Source: Citrobacter amalonaticus
GTDB taxonomy: Bacteria; Pseudomonadota; Gammaproteobacteria; Enterobacterales; Enterobacteriaceae
Direction of reading: 5' to 3'
Length of the DNA stretch: 64,000 bases
Assembly (NCBI RefSeq): GCF_018323885.1
Contig: NZ_AP024587.1
Span: 1 to 64,000, forward strand
A model generated the notes under the pieces. It saw only the letters and a program-made list of their open reading frames with translations, did not search any database and had not been told where the DNA came from. Below are positions 17,289 through 26,423 of this stretch, piece by piece. The translations under genes were made by a program, and so were the position numbers. Within the stretch, counting starts at the first letter, position 1; each line of letters begins with the position of its first letter.

Positions 17289-17408
17289 CAAGCTCTCCAG
17301 TTGTTAGTCTGCGGAAAAAGTGCGCCACTAAAAGAACCCTCCATTGCGAAACCATTTCGTCAATGTGCTTGGCATGGGGGACATGTTTTTGAAGGTGGCT
17401 GTTCAAGT

Positions 17409-18584
17409 TCATGCGTTACGTCTTTGCAAGGTGGGGGCCAACAGCAGCGGCAGAGCCAACAGCGCCAGGACGACAAGCATCGTGAGCCGAAGACCGATGT
17501 GCTCGCCAATAAGGCCGAGCAACGGAGGGCCGACCAGAAACGCCATGTAGCCGATCGTTGCAAGGACCGCGATGCGCGCAGCTGGATCGTGGCCAACGGA
17601 GGCTCCAGCCGACATCGCTACGGGAAATCCCAGTGATGCACCGATCCCCCACAGAAACACGCCAACACCTGCCACATACAAGGAGGGGGCGAGAACGACA
17701 ATCAGTATTCCAATGGCACCGATTAGCGCACTGGCGCGAATTACGCTGACAGGGCCGAAGCGACGCAGCACACCTGTTCCCAAGAACCGCCCCAAAGTCA
17801 TCGTCGCAGCGAAAGCGACGAACAGAAGCGAACCAACGACTTCAGAGGTTTCGTGCGCATCCACAATCAGTAGCGGTAGCCAGTCGTTGGCGGAACCTTC
17901 GGCCAGCGCCACAGCCAGCACGATCGAACCAATGAGGATGAGCTTCGGGTCATCCTTGATGGTCGCGATAAAGCCTCGCTTGTTCCCGGAATTAGTCGCG
18001 CGAGCACCGTGTGATCCGACCACACCGTAGGTGACATAGACCAGCATCGGACTCAGCAGCGCACAGACGACGAGCATGTGCGAGGTGACGGACAAGCCTT
18101 GTGCAACCAGTAGCAGACCGCACACGGCACCGAGTGTCGTACCCAGGCTGAAGCAGCCGTGCACGAGCGTCAGCACGGGCCGGCCCAGACCACGTTCCAC
18201 ATGCGCCCCCAACACGTTGACGGCCACTTCGGCTTGGGCCATGCCAAAACCGACCAGGCCCAAGCCCAAGCCTGTCGTCCAGGCTAGAGCAAGGTGTGTA
18301 CCGCTCGACAGAACGATCAACCCCGCCAAAGCGAGCGTCATGCCCGCGCAGACAGCACGGTCTGCACCGATACGGGCCACGATGTTGCCAGCCAGCAGAA
18401 TCCCGCCCATCGAGCCTAGCGAGAACCCGAAAAGGATGAGGCCCATCTCTGCTGTGGATGCGCTTAGAGCGTCGCGGATAGAGGGCGTGCGCACGATCCA
18501 GGAGGCCATGACAAAGCCGAGCACGAGGAAACATCCGAATAATGCCCGGCGCGTTTTGAGCAATCTTGTGTTTTCAGTATTCAC
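17409..18584 (-). CDS. MFS transporter (YbjJ-like)
   Basis: This 391-aa protein has twelve predicted membrane helices and resembles the YbjJ-type group of the major facilitator superfamily. The N-terminal part is FGCFLVLGFVMASWIVR and a central charged loop lies near residues 195-210. It starts with GTG 18584. It is a second, unrelated MFS gene within the imported block; the other module at 53665-56349 lacks it. The substrate is unknown. Confidence 0.83.
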   Translation of the reverse strand: MNTENTRLLKTRRALFGCFLVLGFVMASWIVRTPSIRDALSASTAEMGLILFGFSLGSMGGILLAGNIVARIGADRAVCAGMTLALAGLIVLSSGTHLALAWTTGLGLGLVGFGMAQAEVAVNVLGAHVERGLGRPVLTLVHGCFSLGTTLGAVCGLLLVAQGLSVTSHMLVVCALLSPMLVYVTYGVVGSHGARATNSGNKRGFIATIKDDPKLILIGSIVLAVALAEGSANDWLPLLIVDAHETSEVVGSLLFVAFAATMTLGRFLGTGVLRRFGPVSVIRASALIGAIGILIVVLAPSLYVAGVGVFLWGIGASLGFPVAMSAGASVGHDPAARIAVLATIGYMAFLVGPPLLGLIGEHIGLRLTMLVVLALLALPLLLAPTLQRRNA

Positions 18585-18661
18585 ATTCGTTCTTTGGTTT
18601 TAGGGGGCCTTAGGCCTTGCTGGTTGATCTGACGGAGCGAGCCATTTGTTTGCCTACCAGT

Positions 18662-19012
18662 TCATTCGAGAGATAAGGCGCTGTACGGCTTACCTTTAGA
18701 CGACCGAGCGGGAGGCGTACCCCGACGCTGTTGCAGCGCCACGGCAGGAGGCAGGCCGTCGATAGCGGCCACATCCGGCGTACCCGCCTGGTCGATCAGC
18801 CGACATGCATAGGGCACGACGGATTCCCGGTAGCGACGCTGCGACTCGGCATATAAGGTGCCGAACGCCAGGGACGACTTGCCCGAACCCGAGATACCCG
18901 TGAAGACCACAAGCGCGTCACGTGGAATCTCAACGTCAATGTTCTTGATGTTGTGTTCCCGTGCCCCGCGAACACGTACAAAGCCATGAGTTTTAACTAT
19001 CCCGTTCTTCAT
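18662..19012 (-). pseudogene. truncated UvrA-like ABC ATPase, N-terminal fragment
   Basis: The 116-aa frame matches the first part of UvrA or UvrA-like (drug-resistance type) ATPases: [18 protein letters not shown], then Walker [20 protein letters not shown] and the following [12 protein letters not shown] segment. UvrA is normally about 800-950 aa, so nearly all of the protein is missing, including the zinc modules and the second ATPase domain. The final residues (SSKGKPYSALSLE) probably read through the junction. The fragment lies between two MFS genes and is probably non-functional. Confidence 0.8.
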
Positions 19013-19176
19013 AATGCTGACTGATATTGATCGTGATTTTTTCCGAATTCGGACGGCGTGCGAAAGGTAATGGTCCAGCGCAATGATGCCGTTGGCTCAA
19101 CACTATGTTGCCAAGTCCATCGTGCATAGCCTTCAATGCGATAGATGGATCGTGGGGCCACTTCCCAATCCACGCC

Positions 19177-20376
19177 CTACACAGCGGGACGCAACCGCTC
19201 AACTGCCGGAGTTGCAAAGGCACAAAGTACGATAAGGACGCTGGCGGCAAGAATGGCGGCAGTAATTCCGCTGAAATCTATCGCCCAGCCCCCGAGCATT
19301 GCTCCGGCAGCAATGCCGCTGTTGCACGCAGAAATATTCAGCGTGCCAGCCAACGCTTTGCCACTGCGGGCGGCATTGATGACACGTATTTGCCCAAGCG
19401 GGAATAGTGCTGTATGTGCGACACCCCAAATCACGAGGGAAGCAACAAACAAGATTGGCTGCCCAGCAAACAGAGCAGCACTCGCGGCACCTGCTCCAAG
19501 CATGAGGCAGAAAATGATATTGGCCTTGACTGCGTGCCCATCAACGAGGCGCCCGGCGAGGTAATTTCCCAACAATCCCACCGTGCCGAAGCCCATCAGC
19601 CACCAGCCGACCTGAGCCGGCGCAATACCTCCTGAACGCTCCAACATATCGGCGAGATAGGTATATGCGCCAAACATGGCGGTGAACACCCCGAGTGACA
19701 GCAGGAGATTGGCGATAAAAAAGCGGTTAGCCAACGTGGCAATCTGACTTTTTAGGGACTCTTGGGGGCCGGGAGATAGTTCAGGCATGACCTTGCGCAA
19801 AAGCATCGCCATCGCGAGGGACAGGACGGCCAAGACCCAGAAAGCTCCACGCCACCCAACAGCATCACCCAGCACCGTGCCCAATGGCAGTCCGAATAGC
19901 AAAGCGGCTGTGACACCGAAATAGACCTGAGAAATGGCTTTTCCCGATTTTTCTTTGGCGGCCAGTTTTCCTGCCGCATCACTACCGACACCCCAAAACA
20001 CGGGTAAAAGTGCAGCAGGAACAATCCGTGCAATAAGCACAGCCCAGTAGTTCGGCGCGAGTGCAACCGCTACATTGCTCAATGCGAACGCAACCAGTAT
20101 CCAGGTAAACAGAGAACGTCGCTCAATGCGAGCAAAAGCCGCAGTTAGCGGCGGGCCAGCAAAGACCACAGTAATAGCAAATGCTGTGACCAACTGGCCA
20201 GCTACTGGAATAGAGATATTCAAATCTCTTGCCAAAGTAGGTATCAGTCCGATGATGATAAATTCCGTGGTCACGATAACGAATGCGGCCAATGAGAGGA
20301 TGGCTATGGAAATAGCCTCAGTTCGTGATTTCCTCCCGGTAGCAAGCATTTCCCGTGTATTCAAAATTCCGCTCAT
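19177..20376 (-). CDS. MFS transporter of the DeoR-linked module, copy 1
   Basis: This 399-aa twelve-helix MFS protein of the DHA1 type is highly similar to that at 54457-55638. Shared blocks include LAAFVIVTTEF, ISIPVAGQLVTAFA, GWWLMGFGTVGL, HTALFPLGQIRV and KALAGTLNISACNSGIA. It probably exports a small molecule, possibly a sugar derivative or drug, in exchange for protons. The start ATG 20376 lies 53 bases downstream of the DeoR regulator stop, which implies joint control. Confidence 0.86.
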   Translation of the reverse strand: MSGILNTREMLATGRKSRTEAISIAILSLAAFVIVTTEFIIIGLIPTLARDLNISIPVAGQLVTAFAITVVFAGPPLTAAFARIERRSLFTWILVAFALSNVAVALAPNYWAVLIARIVPAALLPVFWGVGSDAAGKLAAKEKSGKAISQVYFGVTAALLFGLPLGTVLGDAVGWRGAFWVLAVLSLAMAMLLRKVMPELSPGPQESLKSQIATLANRFFIANLLLSLGVFTAMFGAYTYLADMLERSGGIAPAQVGWWLMGFGTVGLLGNYLAGRLVDGHAVKANIIFCLMLGAGAASAALFAGQPILFVASLVIWGVAHTALFPLGQIRVINAARSGKALAGTLNISACNSGIAAGAMLGGWAIDFSGITAAILAASVLIVLCAFATPAVERLRPAV

Positions 20377-20428
20377 AACTATTAAATAATTCCTAGCCTA
20401 TTAAGCCTTTACGGCCACTAATAGAGAC

Positions 20429-21187
20429 TTAATCTGCAACATCGACCTGAATTCCTATTTCGGAGAAATCCGAAATGGCCGAGGGATCGAGGTCATGCTC
20501 AACGATCAATACGTCAATTTCGCTCGCCTCGGTCAGCTTGTAAGGTGCAGCCGTGCCCACCTTGTTGGTTGTCACCGGCACAACGATTTGAGAACTTTGC
20601 TCGATAAGGCAGCGCTTGAGTTCGGCTTCTTCTGGATCTAATGCAGTAATTCCCAAGACCTTATCAACACCACATGCTCCAAGAATAAGAACATCAACGT
20701 AAATTTTCTTTAGCTCCTGGATAGTCTGACTTCCGAGACATGCGCCTTTGATGGGATTGAAAATCCCACCCAGCACGAGAACTTTGCAAAGTGTGTGGTC
20801 AGAAAGCGCGACTGCAACTGCGGGAGCGTTTGTAATGACCGTAAACCTTTTTGACCTCGGTAATTCAGCAGCGACTGCGATATTCGTCGAACTGGCATCT
20901 ATGAATATCGTTTGACCCTCTTCTATGTGAGCGGATACTCGTTTCGCTAATTTCTGCTTGTCCTCAGGCGCATCTGTCGTTCGCTGCTGGATGTTTCCAA
21001 AATCAGGGGCCGGTGCCAAAGCTCCGCCATAAACCCTGCGGCAGAGGCCCAAGCGAGCCAACTCGCGGAGGTCTCGCCTGACCGCGTCCTCTGACACGTT
21101 GAACTCTTTCGCCAATTCGGTAGCGATCACGCGACCCTTCGCAGCCAAATGTGCACAAATGCGATCTTGTCTCTCTTGATTGAGCAC
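20429..21187 (-). CDS. DeoR-family transcriptional regulator, copy 1
   Basis: This 252-aa repressor has an N-terminal winged helix-turn-helix (ELAKEFNVSEDAVRRDLREL, residues about 24-43) and a C-terminal DeoR sensor domain of the sugar-phosphate type (FIDASSTNIAVAA, TNAPAVAVAL, VLGGIFNPIKGACLGS, LGACGVD). It starts at GTG 21187. It is close to the regulator at 53665-54423 over the full length. The palindrome TTGCAC-N13-GTGCAA at 21234-21258, 46 bases upstream, recurs before the other copy and is a likely autoregulatory operator for the MFS-DUF1349 genes. Confidence 0.88.
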   Translation of the reverse strand: MLNQERQDRICAHLAAKGRVIATELAKEFNVSEDAVRRDLRELARLGLCRRVYGGALAPAPDFGNIQQRTTDAPEDKQKLAKRVSAHIEEGQTIFIDASSTNIAVAAELPRSKRFTVITNAPAVAVALSDHTLCKVLVLGGIFNPIKGACLGSQTIQELKKIYVDVLILGACGVDKVLGITALDPEEAELKRCLIEQSSQIVVPVTTNKVGTAAPYKLTEASEIDVLIVEHDLDPSAISDFSEIGIQVDVAD

Positions 21188-21233
21188 GATTGCGTTCCTG
21201 TTTCGAGGGTTTTAAGTTTGATTGTGCGCACTA

Positions 21234-21258
21234 TTGCACGTTTGTGAAAGTTGTGCAA
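21234..21258. promoter_or_regulatory. DeoR-module operator TTGCAC-N13-GTGCAA, copy 1
   Basis: The half sites TTGCAC (21234-21239) and GTGCAA (21253-21258) are separated by 13 bases. The same half sites and spacing precede the second DeoR gene at 53593-53617, at nearly the same distance from the start, although the flanking DNA differs. Confidence 0.65.
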
Positions 21259-21377
21259 TGATGCGTCATGATCAGGAGGCAAAGGCTGCTTCGTACCCAC
21301 AGGGCTTGCGTCTAGGATGGTGACGGAATTTTCAGGTGGTTCACGTATAGGAAATTGGAACCTTTTTATGCCGGAGT

Positions 21378-21402
21378 GGTGTGGTTGAAATTTAACCACA
21401 CC
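21378..21402. repeat. perfect 9-bp hairpin before the IS630 transposase
   Basis: GGTGTGGTT and AACCACACC pair perfectly around a 7-nt loop, with CCGG on either side. It lies 28 bases upstream of the transposase start and may limit read-through transcription into the element or be part of its end. Confidence 0.5.
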
Positions 21403-21430
21403 CCGGTTCATTTTACGGATAATGAAGATC

Positions 21431-22477
21431 ATGCTGACCTGCGTGAACGTTGAACTGACGACAGAACAGAAAATAGCCTTTGAAAAAATACAACGCCAGA
21501 GTAGTGATCGCCATGTCCGCGACAGAGTGCGATGCGTGTTGCTTTCTTCTGAAGGATGGTCAACGGCCATGATCGCGCAGTCTCAACATATCCATGAAAC
21601 AACGGTGCGTCGACATCTCAATGACTGGCTGAATGAGCAAAAACTGGTGCCAGAAAATGGCGGTTCTCAGAGCCATCTCAGCGAAGAACAGACCAAAAAA
21701 CTGAGGGTTCACCTTACCCGTAACCTTCTTCCAGCCACAGTGAGCATCATTGAGCTGGTTGATGAATGGTGGGGTATCCGCTATACCATTCCGGGCATGA
21801 ATAAGTGGCTGCACCGCAACGGCTTAAGTTACAGAAAACCGGCTGGCGTCCCTCATAAATACAGCGCGGAAGCACAGCAGGCGTTCGTGGAAATCTACGA
21901 AAAACTGAAACAGGAAGCCGGAGACGATGACCCCATTCTGTTCATTGATGGCGTGCATCCGACGCAGGGAACAAAACTGGCTTATGGCTGGATGCCTGCC
22001 GGAAAAAAAAACCATGTAGTCGAAACCACCGGCAGTCGCCCGCGCCTGAACATCATGGGTGCCCTGAACCTGAACGATATCAGTCGGACGGTCATCTGGG
22101 AATATGACAAAATCAACAGCCATAATATAGCCCTGTTCTTTATAGATGTCCGTGAAACGTACCCGATAAAACAGAAGGTTCATATCATCCTTGACGGTGC
22201 CGAATATCACCGGACGGAGCAGGTAAAAACATGGGCTTATCTGCTGAATATAGAACGTCATTACCTCCCGCCATACAAAACCAATCTGAATCCGATAGAA
22301 AGGTTGTGGAAAGTGATGAATGAACAGGGAAGGAACAACAGTTACTTTAACTCACCAAAGGTGCTCCGGGAGGAAATACATCGCTTCTTCAGCGTTAAAT
22401 TACCGGCTGTCGCCGAGACTCTGGTTGGCCGTATTAATGACAATTTCCAGTTGATGAAAAATGCAGCTTCAAGTTAA
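21431..22477 (+). CDS. IS630-family transposase
   Basis: This transposase of about 348 aa has an N-terminal helix-turn-helix (SEGWSTAMIAQSQHIHETTVRRH) and a DDE catalytic domain with ILFIDGVHPTQG, VHIILDGAEYHRT and LPPYKTNLNPIERLWK, the pattern of the IS630/Tc1 superfamily. I prefer ATG 21431 to 21422. The ORF appears intact. I could not define the terminal repeats of the element with confidence; IS630 elements insert at TA, and the likely limits are about 21320 and 22490. It separates the DeoR module from the dms-like operon. Confidence 0.88.
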   Translation: MLTCVNVELTTEQKIAFEKIQRQSSDRHVRDRVRCVLLSSEGWSTAMIAQSQHIHETTVRRHLNDWLNEQKLVPENGGSQSHLSEEQTKKLRVHLTRNLLPATVSIIELVDEWWGIRYTIPGMNKWLHRNGLSYRKPAGVPHKYSAEAQQAFVEIYEKLKQEAGDDDPILFIDGVHPTQGTKLAYGWMPAGKKNHVVETTGSRPRLNIMGALNLNDISRTVIWEYDKINSHNIALFFIDVRETYPIKQKVHIILDGAEYHRTEQVKTWAYLLNIERHYLPPYKTNLNPIERLWKVMNEQGRNNSYFNSPKVLREEIHRFFSVKLPAVAETLVGRINDNFQLMKNAASS

Positions 22478-22551
22478 TCATGTATACATAAGCAATCCTT
22501 TGTAATTATTTTTATACACAATAATAATGGAAACAATGTGAGGAATAAGGG

Positions 22552-24984
22552 ATGGAAATAAACGTGTTGTTAGATTCAGCAATATCCCGGCGCGAGGTGA
22601 TAACTAGCAGTGCTAAATTGAGCGCCGCAGTTGCGCTTAGTCAAGGAATTATTTTACCATTTTCTAGCGTCGCTCAGGCCTCAACACCTAAAACGGTGGC
22701 TTCAGGTGAAATCGTCCAACACAGTGCCTGTCTAGTTAACTGCGGCAGTCGCTGTCCACTTAAGGTTATTGTTAAAGACGATCGGATCGTCCGAATCGAA
22801 CCTGAAGATGTAAAAAATGATGCGGTTTTTGGCGAACATCAGATTCGCCCCTGTCTGCGTGGCCGTTCCAGTCGCTGGCGGGTATATAGCCCGGATAGAA
22901 TAAAATATCCTATGAAACGCGTCGGTAAACGTGGCGAAGGTAAATTTAAGCGTATATCTTGGGATGAAGCAACAGCATTTGTTGCCTCAGAGTTAAAACG
23001 TGTGACGGAAAAATATGGGCGTGAGGCAATTTATTATAATTATTCTACAGGCGCTATAGGTCATAACACGCAAGGTACGCCTGCTTGGGAACGCCTTTTA
23101 AATATATCCGGTGGATATCTTAATTATCACAACAGCTATTCTGATGCTCAAATTAATGTAGCATCACTGTTTTCTTATGGAAAATATGAAGGAAGTCACT
23201 TTACACAAATCGCCCATTCTGACTTGGTGGTATTATTTGGCCTAAACCTGTCGGAAACGCGCATGTCGGGTGGCGGCCAGGTAGAAGAACTTCGTCGAGC
23301 ACTTGAGACATCAAAAGCGCGAGTAATTATCATCGATCCGCGTTACACCGACTCTGTCGTGACTGAAAATGCGGAGTGGCTTCCTATTCGCCCAACTACC
23401 GATGCTGCCCTGGTGGCGGGGATAGCGCATACACTGATCGCTGAAAAGTTGATTGATGAAGAGCTGGTGAATAAATACTGTGTCGGTTACGACCGTAGTA
23501 CGTTGCCGGAAAGCGCAGCACCAAACGCCAGTTACAAAGATTATGTACTGGGTACCGGTGACGATGGCATCGAAAAAACACCTGAGTGGGCGGCAGATAT
23601 CTGTGGTATTCCGGCGACCCGTATACGCCAATTAGCGCGCGAAATTGCCACTGCCCGTGCTTGTTATATCTGCCAGGGATGGGGGCCTCAGCGCCACGCC
23701 AACGGTGAGCAAACTGTGCGAGCTATCCAGACATTGCCTGTACTTACTGGCCATTTTGGACTGCCGGGGACCAATAGCGGTAACTGGCCCTACGGCACGC
23801 CGTATGGTGTGCCAGTGCTGCCTGTAGGTACAAATCCTGTCAAAACCTCAATCTCTTTCTACCTCTGGGCCGATGCAATTAAAAATCCAGAAAAAATTAC
23901 GGCTAAAACGATGGGGATAGGATTAAAAGGAGCAGAGCAGCTTAAAACGGGTATTAAGCTGATAATCAATCAGGCGAGTAATGTGTTGCTAAACCAGCAC
24001 AGTGAAATAAGCCGCACCCGTAAAATTATTTCTGACGAAACACTCTGTGAAACCATCATAGTCATTGAAAATCATATGACACCCAGCGCGAAGTATGCAG
24101 ACCTCCTGCTGCCAGAAACCAGCTACCTTGAAGCAGAAGACTTGATTGATAGCTCATACGCTGCGGGTTCTCATAACTATATGATTGCATTTCAGAAAGC
24201 GATAATGCCGATGTGGGAAGTGCGTAGCACTTACGATATCTGCGCGGATATTGCCGGTCATCTGGGTCTGCGTGAGGAATACACTGAAGGAAGAACCCAG
24301 GGGCAGTGGGCAGAGATGCTCTACCAGCAGGTTCGAGAAAAACGTCCGTATCTACCGGAGTGGGGTATGGCGAAGGGGATGGGACTTATTGATCAGGGTG
24401 TTGCGTCAGAAAAGCAGAGTCTGGCTTTTGCGGATTTCCGTGCTGACGCTAAAGCTAACCCGTTGACGACACCGTCAGGAAAGATCGAGCTTTATTCACA
24501 GGCGCTGGCCGATTTAGAGAAAATTTTACCTTTGCAGGAATACGAACGAATCCCGGCAGTGCCTGAGTTTTGCGTAGTGAGAGAATCGCACCTTAACAAA
24601 GAATTGTTTGCGAAATATCCACTGCAACTGACTGGCTTTCATACGAAAGGCCATACCCACTCAACCTACACTAACGTACTGATGCTACGTGAAGCAGTGC
24701 CGGATGAGGTGTGGATCAATCAGTTAGATGCCAGTGAGCGTCAGTTAGTTTCTGGAGATCTGGTTCATGTATTTAATGATCGCGGTGTAGTGGAAATTCC
24801 TTGCAAAGTGACCAATCGGATTTTACCCGGAGTAGTGGCTATGCCACAGGGCGCATGGACCCGGCTGGACAGCAACGGAGTGGATGTTGGCGGATGCCTT
24901 AACACTCTGACCAAATATCAACCTTCAGCGCTGGCAAAGGCAAATCCACACCATACCAACCTGGTCGATATCAAACGCGCTTAA
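22552..24984 (+). CDS. dmsA: DMSO reductase-type molybdopterin oxidoreductase, catalytic subunit
   Basis: This 810-aa subunit aligns along its length with DmsA/YnfE. A twin-arginine export signal (SRREVITSS, residues about 12-20) precedes the [4Fe-4S] cysteines in CLVNCGSRCPLKV with the fourth in RPCLRGRSSRW. Molybdenum ligation is expected from the serine in NSYSDAQI. Other landmarks are YPMKRVGKRGEGKF, IIIDPRYTDS, CQGWGPQRHANGEQT and a C-terminal dinucleotide-binding domain ending in SALAKANPHHTNLV. It would reduce DMSO, TMAO or a related S-/N-oxide in the periplasm during anaerobic respiration; the exact substrate cannot be read from sequence. ATG 22552 is preceded by GAGGA. No clear FNR site is visible in the 75-base upstream gap after IS630. 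Confidence 0.9.
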   Translation: MEINVLLDSAISRREVITSSAKLSAAVALSQGIILPFSSVAQASTPKTVASGEIVQHSACLVNCGSRCPLKVIVKDDRIVRIEPEDVKNDAVFGEHQIRPCLRGRSSRWRVYSPDRIKYPMKRVGKRGEGKFKRISWDEATAFVASELKRVTEKYGREAIYYNYSTGAIGHNTQGTPAWERLLNISGGYLNYHNSYSDAQINVASLFSYGKYEGSHFTQIAHSDLVVLFGLNLSETRMSGGGQVEELRRALETSKARVIIIDPRYTDSVVTENAEWLPIRPTTDAALVAGIAHTLIAEKLIDEELVNKYCVGYDRSTLPESAAPNASYKDYVLGTGDDGIEKTPEWAADICGIPATRIRQLAREIATARACYICQGWGPQRHANGEQTVRAIQTLPVLTGHFGLPGTNSGNWPYGTPYGVPVLPVGTNPVKTSISFYLWADAIKNPEKITAKTMGIGLKGAEQLKTGIKLIINQASNVLLNQHSEISRTRKIISDETLCETIIVIENHMTPSAKYADLLLPETSYLEAEDLIDSSYAAGSHNYMIAFQKAIMPMWEVRSTYDICADIAGHLGLREEYTEGRTQGQWAEMLYQQVREKRPYLPEWGMAKGMGLIDQGVASEKQSLAFADFRADAKANPLTTPSGKIELYSQALADLEKILPLQEYERIPAVPEFCVVRESHLNKELFAKYPLQLTGFHTKGHTHSTYTNVLMLREAVPDEVWINQLDASERQLVSGDLVHVFNDRGVVEIPCKVTNRILPGVVAMPQGAWTRLDSNGVDVGGCLNTLTKYQPSALAKANPHHTNLVDIKRA

Positions 24985-24997
24985 GGAGTTATCTAAA

Positions 24998-25624
24998 ATG
25001 AAACAGTATGGTTTTTACGTTGACTCCTCGCGCTGCTCAGGCTGCAAGACTTGCCAGGTAAGTTGTAAGGACAATAAAGATCTGGATGTCGGGCCTAAAT
25101 TTCGGCGAGTGTACGAATACGGTGGTGGAAGCTGGGTGAAAGAGGGTAATAGTTGGCACAACGACACCTTTACCTACTATCTGTCTATTGCATGTAACCA
25201 CTGTGATGAGCCAGTTTGTGTATCTGGTTGTCCAACAGGAGCGATGCACAAACGACAAGAGGATGGGCTGGTGCTGGTAAACGAGGAAGTTTGCGTGGGG
25301 TGTCGGTATTGTGAAATGCGCTGCCCGTATGGTGCCCCGCAGTTTGATACGCGTGCAAAAGTAATGCGTAAATGTGACGGTTGTCTCGACAGACTGGAAA
25401 GTAATCTGCGTCCGATCTGTGTGGACTCTTGCCCACAGCGTGCGCTGGATTTTGGGCCAATTGACGAGCTACGCGCTCGATACGGTACTGAAAATCAGAT
25501 TGCACCGTTGCCAAATGCGTCATTAACTCACCCTAACCTCATCATTAAACCACATCCAAAATCGCGGCTAACGGGGGATACTGACGGTGCGATCATGAAT
25601 ATTCGGGAGGTGCGCCATGCATGA
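24998..25624 (+). CDS. dmsB: four-cluster ferredoxin subunit (DmsB type)
   Basis: This 208-aa electron-transfer subunit has four cysteine groups for [4Fe-4S] clusters: CSGCKTCQVSC, CNHCDEPVCVSGCPTGA, CVGCRYCEMRCPYGAP and CDGCLDRLESNLRPICVDSC. It passes electrons from the membrane anchor to the catalytic subunit. It starts 13 bases after the dmsA stop with AAGGAG upstream, and its end overlaps the anchor gene by 8 bases. Confidence 0.92.
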   Translation: MKQYGFYVDSSRCSGCKTCQVSCKDNKDLDVGPKFRRVYEYGGGSWVKEGNSWHNDTFTYYLSIACNHCDEPVCVSGCPTGAMHKRQEDGLVLVNEEVCVGCRYCEMRCPYGAPQFDTRAKVMRKCDGCLDRLESNLRPICVDSCPQRALDFGPIDELRARYGTENQIAPLPNASLTHPNLIIKPHPKSRLTGDTDGAIMNIREVRHA

Positions 25625-26390
25625 GTTACCACTGGTGTTTTTTACGGTATTCACCCAAAGTGCCGTAGGGGCTTTTGTCCTGCTGATGATTGGTGGCACG
25701 CTCGGTCATATTGATGCACGTCGTCAGACCATTGGACTAGTTGCGATGATGTGTTTGTTCGGTTTGGGGGTGATTACCGGCATCTTCCACGTTGGGCAGC
25801 CGTTGCGTGCGATGAACATGCTGTTTCGTATCGGCTATTCTCCGATGAGTAATGAAATTGCGTTGTCGGCTTTGTTTGGTGCACTAGGCGGGCTAAGTAC
25901 ATTTGGTCTGCTTTTGAACCGTGGCGCAATCGCACTGTTTAAGGCGCTTGCCTGGTTAGCTGCGGTAGTAGGCATTTTGTTTTTATTGGCTATCCCACAA
26001 ATTTACCAGTTACCCACTGTTGCTACCTGGCGTTCGTCTTACACCACTGTGATGATGGCGCTGACACCTTTGATTGGTGGGGGGGCGTTAGCTGCGTTGT
26101 TTGGTGCACGTCGTCTGGGATTGCTGGTGAGCGTTTTGGCGATCTTGGCTAGCTTCTGTCTGCGTCCCGGATACATGTTGACGCTGATGAATGCTGATGT
26201 AGCGCTAACGGCCGCACAAAACAGTTGGTTCACCGCACAAGCGGTCCTACTAGCTGCTGGTGTGGTGGGGGCGATAGGCTATGCCCGATTTAAATCTGGA
26301 TATACAGTTTTTATGATGGCGACGGTGGTGCTTGTAGCTGAGTTGACTGGTCGAATTGCGTTCTACAACTTGTGGGCGTTGCCGATGTAA
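25617..26390 (+). CDS. dmsC: DmsC-type membrane anchor subunit
   Basis: This 257-aa protein has eight predicted membrane helices and the DmsC opening MHELPLVFFTVFTQSAVGAF. In the family it anchors the complex and oxidises menaquinol; the early helix-2 histidine occurs in GIFHVGQPLRAMNML. The start overlaps the end of dmsB, so the subunits are translationally coupled. Confidence 0.9.
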   Translation: MHELPLVFFTVFTQSAVGAFVLLMIGGTLGHIDARRQTIGLVAMMCLFGLGVITGIFHVGQPLRAMNMLFRIGYSPMSNEIALSALFGALGGLSTFGLLLNRGAIALFKALAWLAAVVGILFLLAIPQIYQLPTVATWRSSYTTVMMALTPLIGGGALAALFGARRLGLLVSVLAILASFCLRPGYMLTLMNADVALTAAQNSWFTAQAVLLAAGVVGAIGYARFKSGYTVFMMATVVLVAELTGRIAFYNLWALPM

Positions 26391-26423
26391 TCTCGCCTGT
26401 ATTTTACGCATAATCAGGAGTTA

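Noticed and set aside
18076..18603. 175-codon plus-strand frame opposite the MFS gene
   Set aside because: Proline/arginine-rich composition typical of an antisense shadow in GC-rich DNA.
22477..22552. FNR site before the dms-like operon
   Set aside because: No TTGAT-N4-ATCAA match is present in the 75-base gap; anaerobic control may depend on a site lost with the IS630 insertion or on other factors.
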